A stretch of 64,000 nt of DNA from Blastomyces gilchristii SLH14081. Its lineage: Eukaryota; Ascomycota; Eurotiomycetes; Onygenales; Ajellomycetaceae. The notes beneath the pieces were generated by a model. The model did no database searches, was not told the origin of the DNA, and saw only the letters and a list, made by a program, of their open reading frames with translations. A program made the translations under genes and the position numbers. Shown here piece after piece: positions 35,855 through 46,254 of the stretch (its first letter is position 1; each line of letters begins with the position of its first letter). Location: the NCBI RefSeq assembly GCF_000003855.2, contig NW_003101661.1, forward strand, positions 36,546-100,545, read 5' to 3'.

Positions 35855-36896
35855 TGTTCTTACTCAATGAAAAGTTGATCAGACTAATTCAATTGAGATG
35901 TTTATTAAACTCTTTTGAATTGAAAAGTTGGTCAGACTGTTTCAATTAAGAGATTTCTAAGTCTGTTTTCAATTGAAAAGTTAATCAGACTATTTCAAAA
36001 GAAGAATAACAGACTTTTGTGTATAAAATACCTGATTTTTTTCACACTAGTTCAGTAACTAGGTTAGATTTTTGAAGAGAATCTAATAAACTAAAATTGA
36101 TTTTTAAGATAAATCAATAAAATCTTTACAATCTCTTTCTTGAGATATAGTGAGAAAAAGTATGATATCAATTAATAGTAAATCAGATAATATGACAGTT
36201 TTTAAGAGAAAAACTGACAAAAAATAAATCAATTTTTTGCAGAGAAATTGATTAAAACTATTTAATTTTATTCTAAATTATTTAATTCTTCTCACACAAT
36301 AAGTGTGCAACTCAAATCAGTTAATAAAGAGTGTAAAAAAGAATTAAGTATTAATAAAAGCTCTTCAGTCACTGAAAAAGTAATTCTTACTTAAAAGAAT
36401 ATGAAATTATGACAGAAAATAACTCTGTTTTTAATTCTTTGTAAGAATATTGTATAAAATCCAGAGAAAAACATCTTACTTTTTCAAGAGAAGTAAAAAA
36501 TTATTTCTAAAATCTTTTTTTTATATTAACTGCTGCAGAAGAATGAGATAGAAACTACTAAAATATACACTACTGTATACTCTCTATCAAGACTTTCTCT
36601 CTTCAGAGTCTTGATATTATAGAGAATATAAGTCTGTTTCTATATAATAATGTAAATATTGTCAAGCAGAATGTAGAGAAACTGGTTATTTATATCTTAA
36701 AATAGAAGACTTTGTCAATGATTATATCAATATAGAGTTAATTCTTAAATTCAATAGAAATCTAGTATTGCTGTTCTCAATCTCTTACAGAGTCTATTGA
36801 ATATTGAGATATTAAAACTAGATTTAATATATTTCACCTGTACAGAGATCAAAGACTCAGTCAGATCTTGAAATATCTGATTTATAGTGTTATGTC

Positions 36897-37516
36897 TGCT
36901 GATTATATATTGAGTATAGTTGCTGAGATATCTTTTGTACTTTTCTGTCAGAGATGAGCCAGATTGAGAGAGGTGATACAAGAGTGAGACTTGGTGTTAA
37001 TGTCTAGATACACTGAAGACAGATCACAGAGATTGCACTTCAGAAGTAGCTGTTGATTATATGCTTGATATTATCACTGAGATATCTTTTTGTATTTTTC
37101 TGCTGGGGATGGGCCAGATTAGAAAGGGTGATACAAGGGTGGAACTTGATGTTAGTGTTTTGAAACATCAAAAATGAACAGGGTTTTCGCGGAGATCACT
37201 CCTCAGATATCTTCACAACTACAGATCAGAGATCTTTCAAAATTGAGAAGATTGGTGTATATGGCTAGGTCTCTTCACCTTACAATTTGTATGACACTTT
37301 GGCCCGGGGTTGTGGTGTGATAGAGAAGAACAGGGGATAATCCCACACAGAAGTTTTGAACAATGTCTGGTTCATGTTTGACTGAATAACTTCATCACTA
37401 CACAGGGTATACAGTCAGTGATGAGGTCAGAATGCTTGTATAATTGAGAGCTTTTTGATGAATCTATCAGTGAATTCTTATTTGAAAAATCAAGTAAGTT
37501 CATGATAATGCTGTTT
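36897..37516 (-). promoter_or_regulatory. LINE 5'UTR with two tandem monomers
   Basis: Units beginning at about 36,897 and 37,050 repeat the blocks ctg-tgattatat, gagatatct, gccagatt and gtgatacaag, with a period near 153 bp. The sequence then runs unique to the 5' end at 37,516. The second LINE copy has the same arrangement (40,799 and 40,954). Tandem 5' monomers act as internal promoters in some LINEs; here that is inference. Confidence 0.7.
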
Positions 37517-40500
37517 TTGAATATTTATTGATCAGACTTATTAACCAAATCTATTGAATGCTTAAAGGTTTATTTAAGCAGATTATCAGCTCTTACTACT
37601 CTCTTGTATTCTGAATTTCATCAGAGATGATGTGCATTGAAGTCTTCTGTAATTATAGAGTTTCTTGATAAAGTTATATTCAGAAATTCTCTATCAATTA
37701 TCCAGATATTATTATATTTCTTCAATGACTTTTCATTATAGATATTTATAAGCTGTATAGTATCAAACTCATTTTCTTTATCTATAATATCACTCATCAG
37801 AATATCAGGGTCAGACATAATATCAAATCTTAGATTAAATTAATATCTTGATCTCTTTCTTTCATAGATCACTACTCTTGACTTTATCTCAGACTTTTGA
37901 GATAAAAAGCAGTAGTAGCTTAAATGAGAAATAACATATTTTTACTCAGTATCAAAATTCAGCTTCTGAAGTAGTATAAAATTAACTTTTTATTCAAATG
38001 TAATTTGAAAATAAGAATAAATACAATTTGAGTTTCTATTCACATTATTTTGAATAAATGTGATTTTTAAAGAGTTTTTAAACTTTTTTTATTGTTTTTA
38101 TTGTATATTCATACTAAAAGAGAGTAGAGTAGAATCTAATCACTATTATCAGATAGTAGATTATAACTGTTCTAAAAAGTAGAAATCTCAACTGCTTACA
38201 TTATATCTAGTTTATTATCAGAGTCATTTCTCAATTCTCTAATCTTAACAGAAGTTTAAGAATTCAAATTCTGTTTACATTTAGCTGAAGAATTAAAGTT
38301 TGAAGACTTAGATAGTTGAGAGTTTCTTCTTTTTAAGCTTATAGTTATGAGTTTACTGATTTGACTATTCTCTTCAGTTCTAGATTTACTCTGAGCTTCA
38401 TCTTTTCTTCAGTTCTTTTGAGTTCTTGAAGTAAACATACATTCTTTTGAGCTAGATACATATTTTTCTTTATAATTAGAGCATTTAAGCAGAGTGTATT
38501 AACATATTTCATCTCTTTTTGAGCATGTTTCATATTTATACTCACTAGTTTTGTGATCTCTGATATAGAATACATATTTTAAGTCTCTGAAATAGAAGAT
38601 TGTAAAGTGTTCATATCTTTGATAGTTTAAACACTGTGTTTGAGCTTTGAGATTTATTCTTGAGTCTTTGTATTCATGAACTCTCATTTCCAAATCTACT
38701 ACTCTTACTTCAGAGATCTTTGACTGTTCAATTATCTTTGTATATACTAGAACAGAGACATTTCTTCTACTTTATCTGAACTTAATTGAATTTAGTTATA
38801 CAGGCTCTTTTCTCAGTTGAATAGAGTTGTATTCTTCTAATTCATTTTTGAGAAGTAGCATTCCTTCTTCACAGTCAAAAATTTCAACTGAAATATTATA
38901 AAGAATGAATTTATCTCACTTTTCATCTCTCTCAGATAGAATTATTATGTTTAACAAAGATTCTACTGCTGATTTTCAGAGATTCTTATTCTGAATAAGG
39001 AATTCTGCACTGAATTCAGACATTGTAATCAGAATGATGAAGTTTTCAAAGAAGAATGACTCAATTAAAGCTATAACTGATTTTTGAACTTCAATATCAG
39101 TCATTAACTGAGAAAAGAACTGCTGATTGATTTCATTTCTAATTCTGAAAATGAGGTTTGAGTTTAGCTTATTTCTCTGTAATATGTTCTGATTTGAGAT
39201 TTTAAGAATAAGTTTTCTATTTCTGAAGATTTGAAGATTTTTCTCTTTTTATATTTTTTTCTTCACTTTTCTATCACTAGAAGTATGAGCAGTATTCTTC
39301 TCAGTTTTCTCAGAATTTTGAGCAGGTTTTGAGATAGTAGATTTAGAGATAGCAGGTTTAGAGATAGTAGATTTAGCTGCTTAAGCATATATTTTCTTCT
39401 GATTTAAAGAAAGAGAAGAAGAAGAAGTAGAAAAGAAAGAAGAGTAAACTGAAGAGTCAGTGATTATATTAGAAATTTTCAAAGTTTTTTGAACTATGTT
39501 TGAAATTTCAAGTTTGAACTTGATCACTTTCTGTAGTTATCTAATCTGAGCATGAAGAATTAATAGAACTTCTTCATTTATCTCACTCAGACACTGCTTT
39601 TTAAGAATTTTACTTGCTTTTTCAAGTTTCTGTATTTCAAGAACTTATTATTTCTCTATTTCTTCTTTCTTTCTTCTCTTCAGAATTTCAATCTCAGAAA
39701 TAGTATTTGAGAAAGCATCTTTTTTCACATGAACTGAGTATACTTTTAAACTCATTATTCTTACTCAATGAAAAGTTGATCAGACTAATTCAATTAAGAT
39801 ATTTATTAAACTCTTTTGAATTGAAAAGTTAATCAGACTATTTCAATTAAGAGGTTTCTAAGTCTGTTTTCAATTGAAAAGTTGATCAGACTATTTCAAA
39901 AGAAGAATAACAGACTTTTATGTATAAAACACATGATTTTTTTCACACTAGTTCAGTAACTAGATTAGATTTTTGAAGAGAATCTAATAAACTAAAATTG
40001 ATTTTTAAGATAAATTAATAAAATCTTTATAATCTCTTTCTTGAGATACAGTGAGAAAAAGTATGATATCAATTGATAGTAAATCAGATAATATGACAGT
40101 TTTTGAGAGAAAAACTGATAAAAAATAAATCAATTTTTTACAGAGAAATTGATTAAAACTATTCAATTTTATTCTAAATTATTCAATTCTTCTCACACAA
40201 CAAGTGTGCAACTTAAATCAGTTAATAAAGAGTGTAAAAAAGAATTAAGTATTAATAAAAGCTCTTCAGTCACTGAAAAAGTAATTCTTACTTAAATGAA
40301 TATAAAATTATGATAGAAAATAACTCTGTTTTTAATTCTTTGTAAGAATATTGTGTAAAACTCAGAGAAAAATATCTTACTTTTTCAAGAGAAGTAAAAA
40401 AACTATTTCTAAAATCTTTTTTTTATATTAACTGCTGCAGAAGAATGAGATAGAAACTGCTAAGATATATACTACTGTATATTCTCTATCAAGACTTTCT

Positions 40501-41417
40501 CTCTTCAGAGTCTTGATATTATAGAGAATATAAGTCTGTTTCTATATAATAATGTAAATATTATCAGCAGAATGTAGAGAAACTGATTATTTATATCTTA
40601 AAATAAAAGACTTTGTCAATGATTATATCAATATAGAGTTAATTCTTAAATTCAATAGAAATCTAGTATTGCTATTCTCAATCTCTTGCAGAATCTATTG
40701 AATATTGAGATATTAAAACTAGATTTAATATATCTCACTATGCAGAGATCAAAGGCTCAGTCAGATCTTGAGATATACTGATTTTATAGTTATTATATCT
40801 GCTGATTATGTATTAAGTACAGTTGCTGAGATATCTTTTTATACTTTTCTGTCATGAATGAGCCAGATTGAGAGAGATGATATGAGGGTGAGACTTGATG
40901 TTGATGTTTAGATACACTGAAGACAGACTGTGAAGATTGCACTTCAGAAGTGACTATTGATTATGTGCTTAATATTATTACTGAGGTATCTTTTTGTATT
41001 TTTCTGCCAGGGATGAGCCAGATTAGGAAGGGCGGTATGAGGGTGGGACTTGGTGTTGATGTTTTGAAACATCAAAGATGGACAGGGTTTTCACAGAGAT
41101 CACTTCTCAGATATCTTCACAACTACAGATTGAGGATCTTTCAAAATCAAGAAGATTGATGCATATGACTAGGTCTCTTCACCTTACAATTTGTATGACA
41201 CTTTGGCCCGGGGTTGTGGTGTGGTACGGGAGAACAGGGGATAATCCCACACAGGAGTTTTGAACAACATCCAGTTCATGTTTGGCTGGATAACTCCACC
41301 ACCACACAGGGTATGCAGTCGGCGATGGGGTCAGAATGCTCGTATGATCGAGGGCTTTTTGATGGATCTATCGGCGGGTTCTTATTCGAAAAATCGAGCG
41401 AGTTCGTGGTGATGCTG
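37517..41417 (-). mobile_element. LINE copy 2, 3'-truncated
   Basis: Matches 33,620-37,516 base for base apart from transitions, starting inside the endonuclease (about 37,531) and running through ORF1 (ATG near 39,755) to the same 5' end (gatgctg, 41,417). Reverse transcriptase, RNase H and tail are absent. It abuts the 5' end of copy 1 at 37,517, so either copy 1 landed in it with loss of the rest, or the pair arose by recombination. More CAA-to-TAA changes are seen than in copy 1. The first 430 bases of the element (about 40,990-41,417) are nearly unmutated. Confidence 0.85.
38180..39757 (-). pseudogene. LINE copy 2 ORF1, decayed
   Basis: Second copy of the zinc-knuckle ORF1. The knuckle cysteines are partly replaced by tyrosine (TGT to TAT) in the segments at 38,480-38,650, and additional stops interrupt the frame. 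Same order of coiled coil, Ser-rich linker and knuckles as in copy 1. Confidence 0.78.
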
Positions 41418-42537
41418 ATTGATCTGACTAGTTAACTCTGAACTTATAATCTTAATACTATTGAAGAGAGAGATGATTCTCTGATATGAATAAATAATTA
41501 TCTTATCATAAATATTTAAAATAAATATAATAATCAGCATTTATAACTGAGCTTCAGATAGTTGTGTTATATACAGTCTTTGTATAATAAATTATTCTAG
41601 AGATCAGTAAGAAGAGTGAGAGTGTATATACTGAGAAATGTGATTTATTAAGTCTATACAATATCTTCTTGAAATGGGGAGAGCTGGTAATGAAAGCAGA
41701 GGCAGTAGAACCAGAGGGAGCAGAGGTAGCAGGAGCGGGAGAATCAGACACAGGGACAGAGATAGTGAGAGTGAGAGAATCAGACACAGAGACAGGTGTA
41801 GAAGATTGAGAGAGAGTGGCAGAGAAAGAAACAGAGAGAGCAGAGAGAGATACAGAAGACTCAGTCATACATAACATGAGTAATTTCTTCATTATCATGT
41901 TCTTCAAGTTCTTAATCAATGATTTAATATTGAAATCATGATCATCAGTGAACACAGATCTGTCAATATGTGAAGATTTTACATGAATTAAAACATCAGC
42001 ATCTGCAATTATACAACATGATTAGGAAAACATGATCAGATGCTGCTGAAGAAAAGAGAGTCAGAGACATACAAGAAGATGAAGAAGATGTGCTATTTAT
42101 AGTAGTATATTCTGACAATTATTAGAAGATAAACAAGTTCTGATCATGTTTTATAACACATTACACTTACTGCTAATGAACTGCCTGGTATAAGCACTAT
42201 GAGAATGCTTGTTATGAGAATGAGAGATCATTGTCAGAAACATGTATAATGTAATAAATGAACAGATAAAAAGAGTTGAATAGAAGAAGAAATAGAAATC
42301 TTGAATAAGATAGTAGTATTTGATGATGATAATAATGAAGAAGATGATTAAAGAATGAGAAAAGTTAGTGAATGAGTGATGTAATATAGTGAAAGTTTCT
42401 TTGTGAGAGTGTATACAGAATGCTAGCTGAATCAGAAATAGGCTATAAGATTATGAACACTAGTGACATGCTAATCTGCATGAAGCTAGAACAGATGTTA
42501 TAATCACATGAGTGTGACTGAATCTGATAGGGGAGAA
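41418..42537 (+). mobile_element. 3' internal fragment of an LTR element
   Basis: AT-rich DNA with a purine-rich, GA-repeat segment (about 41,680-41,870) ending in a polypurine tract, aggggagaa (42,529-42,537), directly before the LTR at 42,538. It is therefore the tail of a Gypsy-type element whose 3' LTR follows. A 133-codon minus-strand open frame over the GA segment is a Ser/Thr/Pro low-complexity shadow. No pol domain recognised. Confidence 0.5.
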
Positions 42538-42704
42538 TGTAGTTTGAAAGAATGTATGACTGTCAGATAATAATACAGCCGCTTCTGAACTTGCTTACAA
42601 GTGTAAAGAAGTCATAGCAGCCACTAATTAATTTAGTGTACAATATATAAGAAGCCGGCGTACGCCTGTAATCGTACGCTGGCTCAAGCAACCTTTAAAT
42701 CACA
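42538..42704 (+). repeat. LTR of Gypsy A family, copy 1 (167 bp)
   Basis: Same length and order as 52,190-52,356, TGT...ACA ends, TATATAAG at about 42,646-42,653. Right after the TATA lies an inverted pair, AGCCGGCGTACG and CGTACGCTGGCT, that can fold into a 12 bp stem with one G-T pair. It is preceded by a polypurine tract, so it is a 3' LTR. Confidence 0.82.
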
Positions 42705-44240
42705 ATAAGTCTCTCTGAAAGTAAGAATATATATAATACCTGTTTTAATAGTATACTGATGATAGTAGATTACTTTATTAAGATAGTATACTTTATACTC
42801 ATTTGTAAGAACTTAAAGTGAAAGAATTTAACTTATATCTTTATCTATGATATGATTCAGTTATATGAATTATCTACAAATATTATCTCAGACAGAGAAT
42901 TAATTTTTATAAAGAAGTTCTGATCTGATCTGATAATTATACTGAAGATCTTATAAGATCTAAGTATAACTTTCTATTCACAGACAGACAATCAGATAGA
43001 ATATCTGATAAGTATATTAAAACAGTATCTGTAATACCCTGATGACTGAATGGTTAATGCGGCCACCCAGTAGCGCCTTGGCGTGGGAAACCAAGACACG
43101 TGGGTTCGAAACCCGCAGGGGATACATTAAATCCGGAACTCAAGCACCTCAGGTTTCTAATAAATACAGAGGTGTACAAATCACTTCAATGAATCGCTCT
43201 ATGTTCCTGGGCTGAGAAGTTATTATCACATGTATCTAATTGTCACTCCTTTGTATTTTTCTATGTTCTTGTTATCTTGGCGCGGTCTTAACACCTGTAT
43301 TTCCTCCTGTATAATTAACACTTGACCTGTATTTAACATCACGCAAGGACTCATCATAAGCTCCGCTTGCATATGAGTATAATGAAAGAATAATAATAAT
43401 AATAATAATAACAGTATCTGTGATACTTTATCAATTATAATCAGAATAACTGAGTATATTGATTATCACTTACAGAGTTTATATATAACAACTTAAAGTA
43501 TATTAGTATAGATAAAACTCTCTTTAAGACACTTACTAAGACTTATCTGTGAATAATCTTGATAAATCTGTAAGAGTATACTATAGAGTGTGATAATACT
43601 TATAAATGAGCTGAGAGAATTCAGAATATCTGAAAGAAAGTCTGTGAATTCTTAAGAAAGACTTAAAAGTATTAGAAAAGATACTATAACTTTAAGTATA
43701 TTATAAAGAGTTTTAAGAAAAATAATAGAGTCTGACTGAGTCTAGAAAATATTATTATATAGAGATCTAGTAAGAAGCTGAATCTCTTATAAACAGAGTC
43801 TTATAAGATTGTGAAGAAAGTTAGTTTATAATTCTATAGATTAAAACTGCTATCTGAGTTATAGATATATAATATTTTTCATGTTTCTTTACTCTATAAA
43901 TATAAGAAATTCTTAGAAGAGAACTCTGTAACTCATCACTCTATTTATAAAGTACTAGAAAGTAAAAGGGAATATCAGATTAAAAAGATTATTAACTTAG
44001 AGAAGTGAGATTATAAGCTCTGATTCAAAGTTCAGTGATAAGAATATTCTGATAAAATGAATGAGTTCACTTAAAAATCATCTGAGTAGATAAAATATCT
44101 ACAGAAGCTGAGATATGACTTTTATACTGTAAATTCTGATAAGTCAGAATAATATAATCTTCACTAAGAACCTGATTATGACAAAGATATTAACACTATT
44201 ATTTATAAATTTTAGTCTATAAGATAATGAGTTTCTACTA
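42705..44240 (+). pseudogene. Gypsy C integrase and chromodomain (left arm), decayed
   Basis: Begins abruptly inside an integrase core. Readable through stops: IISDRELIFIKKFWSDL (about 42,880-42,930), then SITFYSQTDNQIEYLI near 42,970-43,015, classical Ty3/Gypsy integrase pattern (SDR-x-x-F, H/YPQTDGQTER). The SINE at 43,038 interrupts it. After it come FISYNQN and SLTEFIYNN, and at 43,960-44,130 a chromodomain, EYQIKKIINLEKWDYKLWFK, then VQWWEYSDK. Chromodomains steer integration to marked chromatin in fungal chromoviruses. The same protein lies inverted in the right arm. Confidence 0.83.
43038..43410 (+). mobile_element. tRNA-derived SINE, copy 2
   Basis: A 373 bp element with a tRNA-like head (43,038-43,121): CCCTG at the 5' end pairs with CAGGG (43,116-43,120), an A-box-like tgactgaatgg, and a consensus B box gggttcgaaaccc (43,102-43,114). 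It ends in (TAA)n (43,390-43,410). It is flanked by 16 bp repeats, acagtatctgtaatac (43,022-43,037) and acagtatctgtgatac (43,411-43,426). The opposite palindrome arm shows the uninterrupted target at 49,094-49,109. It keeps more CpG and CpC than copy 1, so it is less mutated. Confidence 0.93.
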
Positions 44241-44249
44241 AAATGAACA

Positions 44250-46182
44250 GTCTGCAGTGTATATAAAGAGAAGAAGAAATTATATTTTTATTTAAGCTAA
44301 AAAAATAAAGGAAATAAAAACAGAACTGTGAACATAATTTAGAGATTAATAAAGAAAAAATAAAGAAAACTTATACTTATATTCTCAATATCTGTAGTAC
44401 TTAATTTCTCTATGACTATCAATTTCTCTCTTTAAAGAAGTAGAGAGTATTATATCTGTGATATAGATAATTATTACATTTAGTATAAAGACTGCTAGAA
44501 ATGCACAGACTTCAGAGAAGCTGAACATCAGAGTATATACAGTTATAGCAGAGTCTTAAGAGCTGATTATCTGTATATATAATCAGATACTTCTTATAAA
44601 ACTGTATTCACTTTCTCAGTTATACTGAAGTATTCAGCCTGAAAATAATTAAGATATAAAGAGAAGACTCATCTACTCAGATCAACTTCTGTTATGAATT
44701 CATAATATTTATATTATCTTAATTATCTGAATTTTATGAGTATCTGAGAACTTATCTCTCATTGATAATAGAATTGCAGAAATGCACTGCAGTGTGAGAA
44801 CTGTTGATAGAGAATCTAGACATATTTACATATATCTGATCAGAGAATGTATAAGTAGAAAAAAGATGATTATAGATCTGCAGAGCTGCAGAGAGCACTG
44901 ACAACACTAAGAGCTTTATAGAAACTATTAGCTAGAATCTGTAAGAAATTACTTATGAGAAGACTTACAGTAAAGAACAGAACTACACTATCTAAAGTCA
45001 GAAACTGATCTGAGAGAGATACAGAATTGACTGCTGATCTGAAGATTGAGTGTAGTGACAGAGCTGAGAGAAGTGAAGATACTATTGTAAATAATAATAT
45101 CTCTGCTTTATCAGCTGATAAAAATCAATTAGAGAAGTTACAGAGATACTTATAAGAAGCTCAGCAGCAGTCAGACATTATTTATAAAGATATTAAAATT
45201 GAAAAATTTTTTATTCTTGAGAAGTTCTTAAATTAATATACAGATATTGTTAGAAACACTCTCTCTCTATTATCTGAGTGTAAACACTTCACAGATGAAT
45301 GAGAATACTCACAGTTTATAGAAATAAGAGCTGTTATAGAAAAAGAAAAAAGAAGATGAGATTTTACAGACAGATCTGAGATATTTATACTACTCTAGAG
45401 AGGTTTGTTTGCACTATAAGTGATCTTATAAAATAGTCAGATCACTCTAGTAAATAAAGAGTGATTATGAATTACAAACCTGAATCTTTCTATATAACTA
45501 TAAAGAGTGATTGCAGACTATAAATATCTTGATTCTATAATTCTACAGAGTTGATAAAAGAATGAAAAATTCCTCACAATTCTACAGTGTTAAAGAATGA
45601 TGATTCACAAGAATGAGTGAAAGATTAACTTATGAATACTTCTCTTTGATGAGAATAATCTTATAGAGAGTGATTCATCTATAGAATGAATCTGTGTAAT
45701 AATTATATAAGAATCTTATAAAAATGATTGAGAGTTAATCAGAACTCTTCTATATAAAAGATATGAGATGAATCTGTATGATAGTCAGAGAAAGATCTGT
45801 AGATTATAAAGAATCTTATAAAATAAGAAACTGAGTGACAGACTTTTTTCTCTTCATAGTAACAAGGAATTTTTCCTTACTGAGATTTTTTATAGATGTA
45901 AAGAATTTTTAGTAAGTATCACTGCAGTGCTGAGTCAATTCTATGAAATTACTCAGTGAAAGACTTCATGAATAAAGTCTTAGAGAGGAAAAAGTATATA
46001 AGAAATCTCACTTCTTACAGATTCTTTATCTCTATTTCTATCTCTTATATAATTAATAAAGTTAGCAGCTCTTGACTATACATAACTATATAGACTGAAG
46101 TTCATGACTACTATTCATAACTTAGCTTGAATGCTATTATACATTGATCTCTACATTTTATCTTTCTATCACAAATACTTCT
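44250..46182 (+). other. Inner arm sequence, unknown content
   Basis: Downstream of the Gypsy C chromodomain and so probably its 3' untranslated region and LTR, or another element. It has long stop-interrupted Lys/Glu-rich segments (for example near 45,000-45,200), but I do not recognise a protein. Confidence 0.4.
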
Positions 46183-46254
46183 AGTAGTTAACAGTACATA
46201 TCACATCAGGCTGTAAACACCCGAATAATCGCCTGCGAGCACTTATTCTTACAT
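46183..46254. other. Single-copy spacer of the inverted repeat
   Basis: 72 bp between the arms with no match in either. It keeps CCC, GCC and several CpG sites, in contrast to the arms on both sides. Confidence 0.8.

Larger units (their letters stand above)
29855..37516 (-). mobile_element. Tad-like LINE, near full length, inactivated
   Basis: Non-LTR retrotransposon on the minus strand, about 7.7 kb: 5'UTR with tandem monomers (36,897-37,516), ORF1 with zinc knuckles (35,854 to about 34,300), ORF2 with APE endonuclease, reverse transcriptase and RNase H (34,211-30,250), a 3'UTR with a strong hairpin, and a (TAA)n tail (29,855-29,877). This is the layout of fungal Tad1-clade LINEs. Both ORFs have stops, mainly TGA for TGG. 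A second copy lacking the 3' part follows at 37,517. No target duplication was found. Confidence 0.88.
42705..46182 (+). repeat. Left arm of large inverted repeat
   Basis: Matches the reverse complement of 46,255-49,426 along its whole length once the SINE insertion is removed. Arms are about 3.1 kb, separated by 72 bp. The differences seen are nearly all transitions. The Gypsy C 3' part makes up the outer arm. The inner 1.9 kb (44,250-46,182) has no recognised protein. Confidence 0.88.

Noticed and set aside
41554..41955. 133-codon Ser/Thr/Pro-rich minus-strand frame and the Arg/Ser/Glu-rich frame opposite it
   Set aside because: Both are the two strands of a GA-repeat segment; low complexity without domain.
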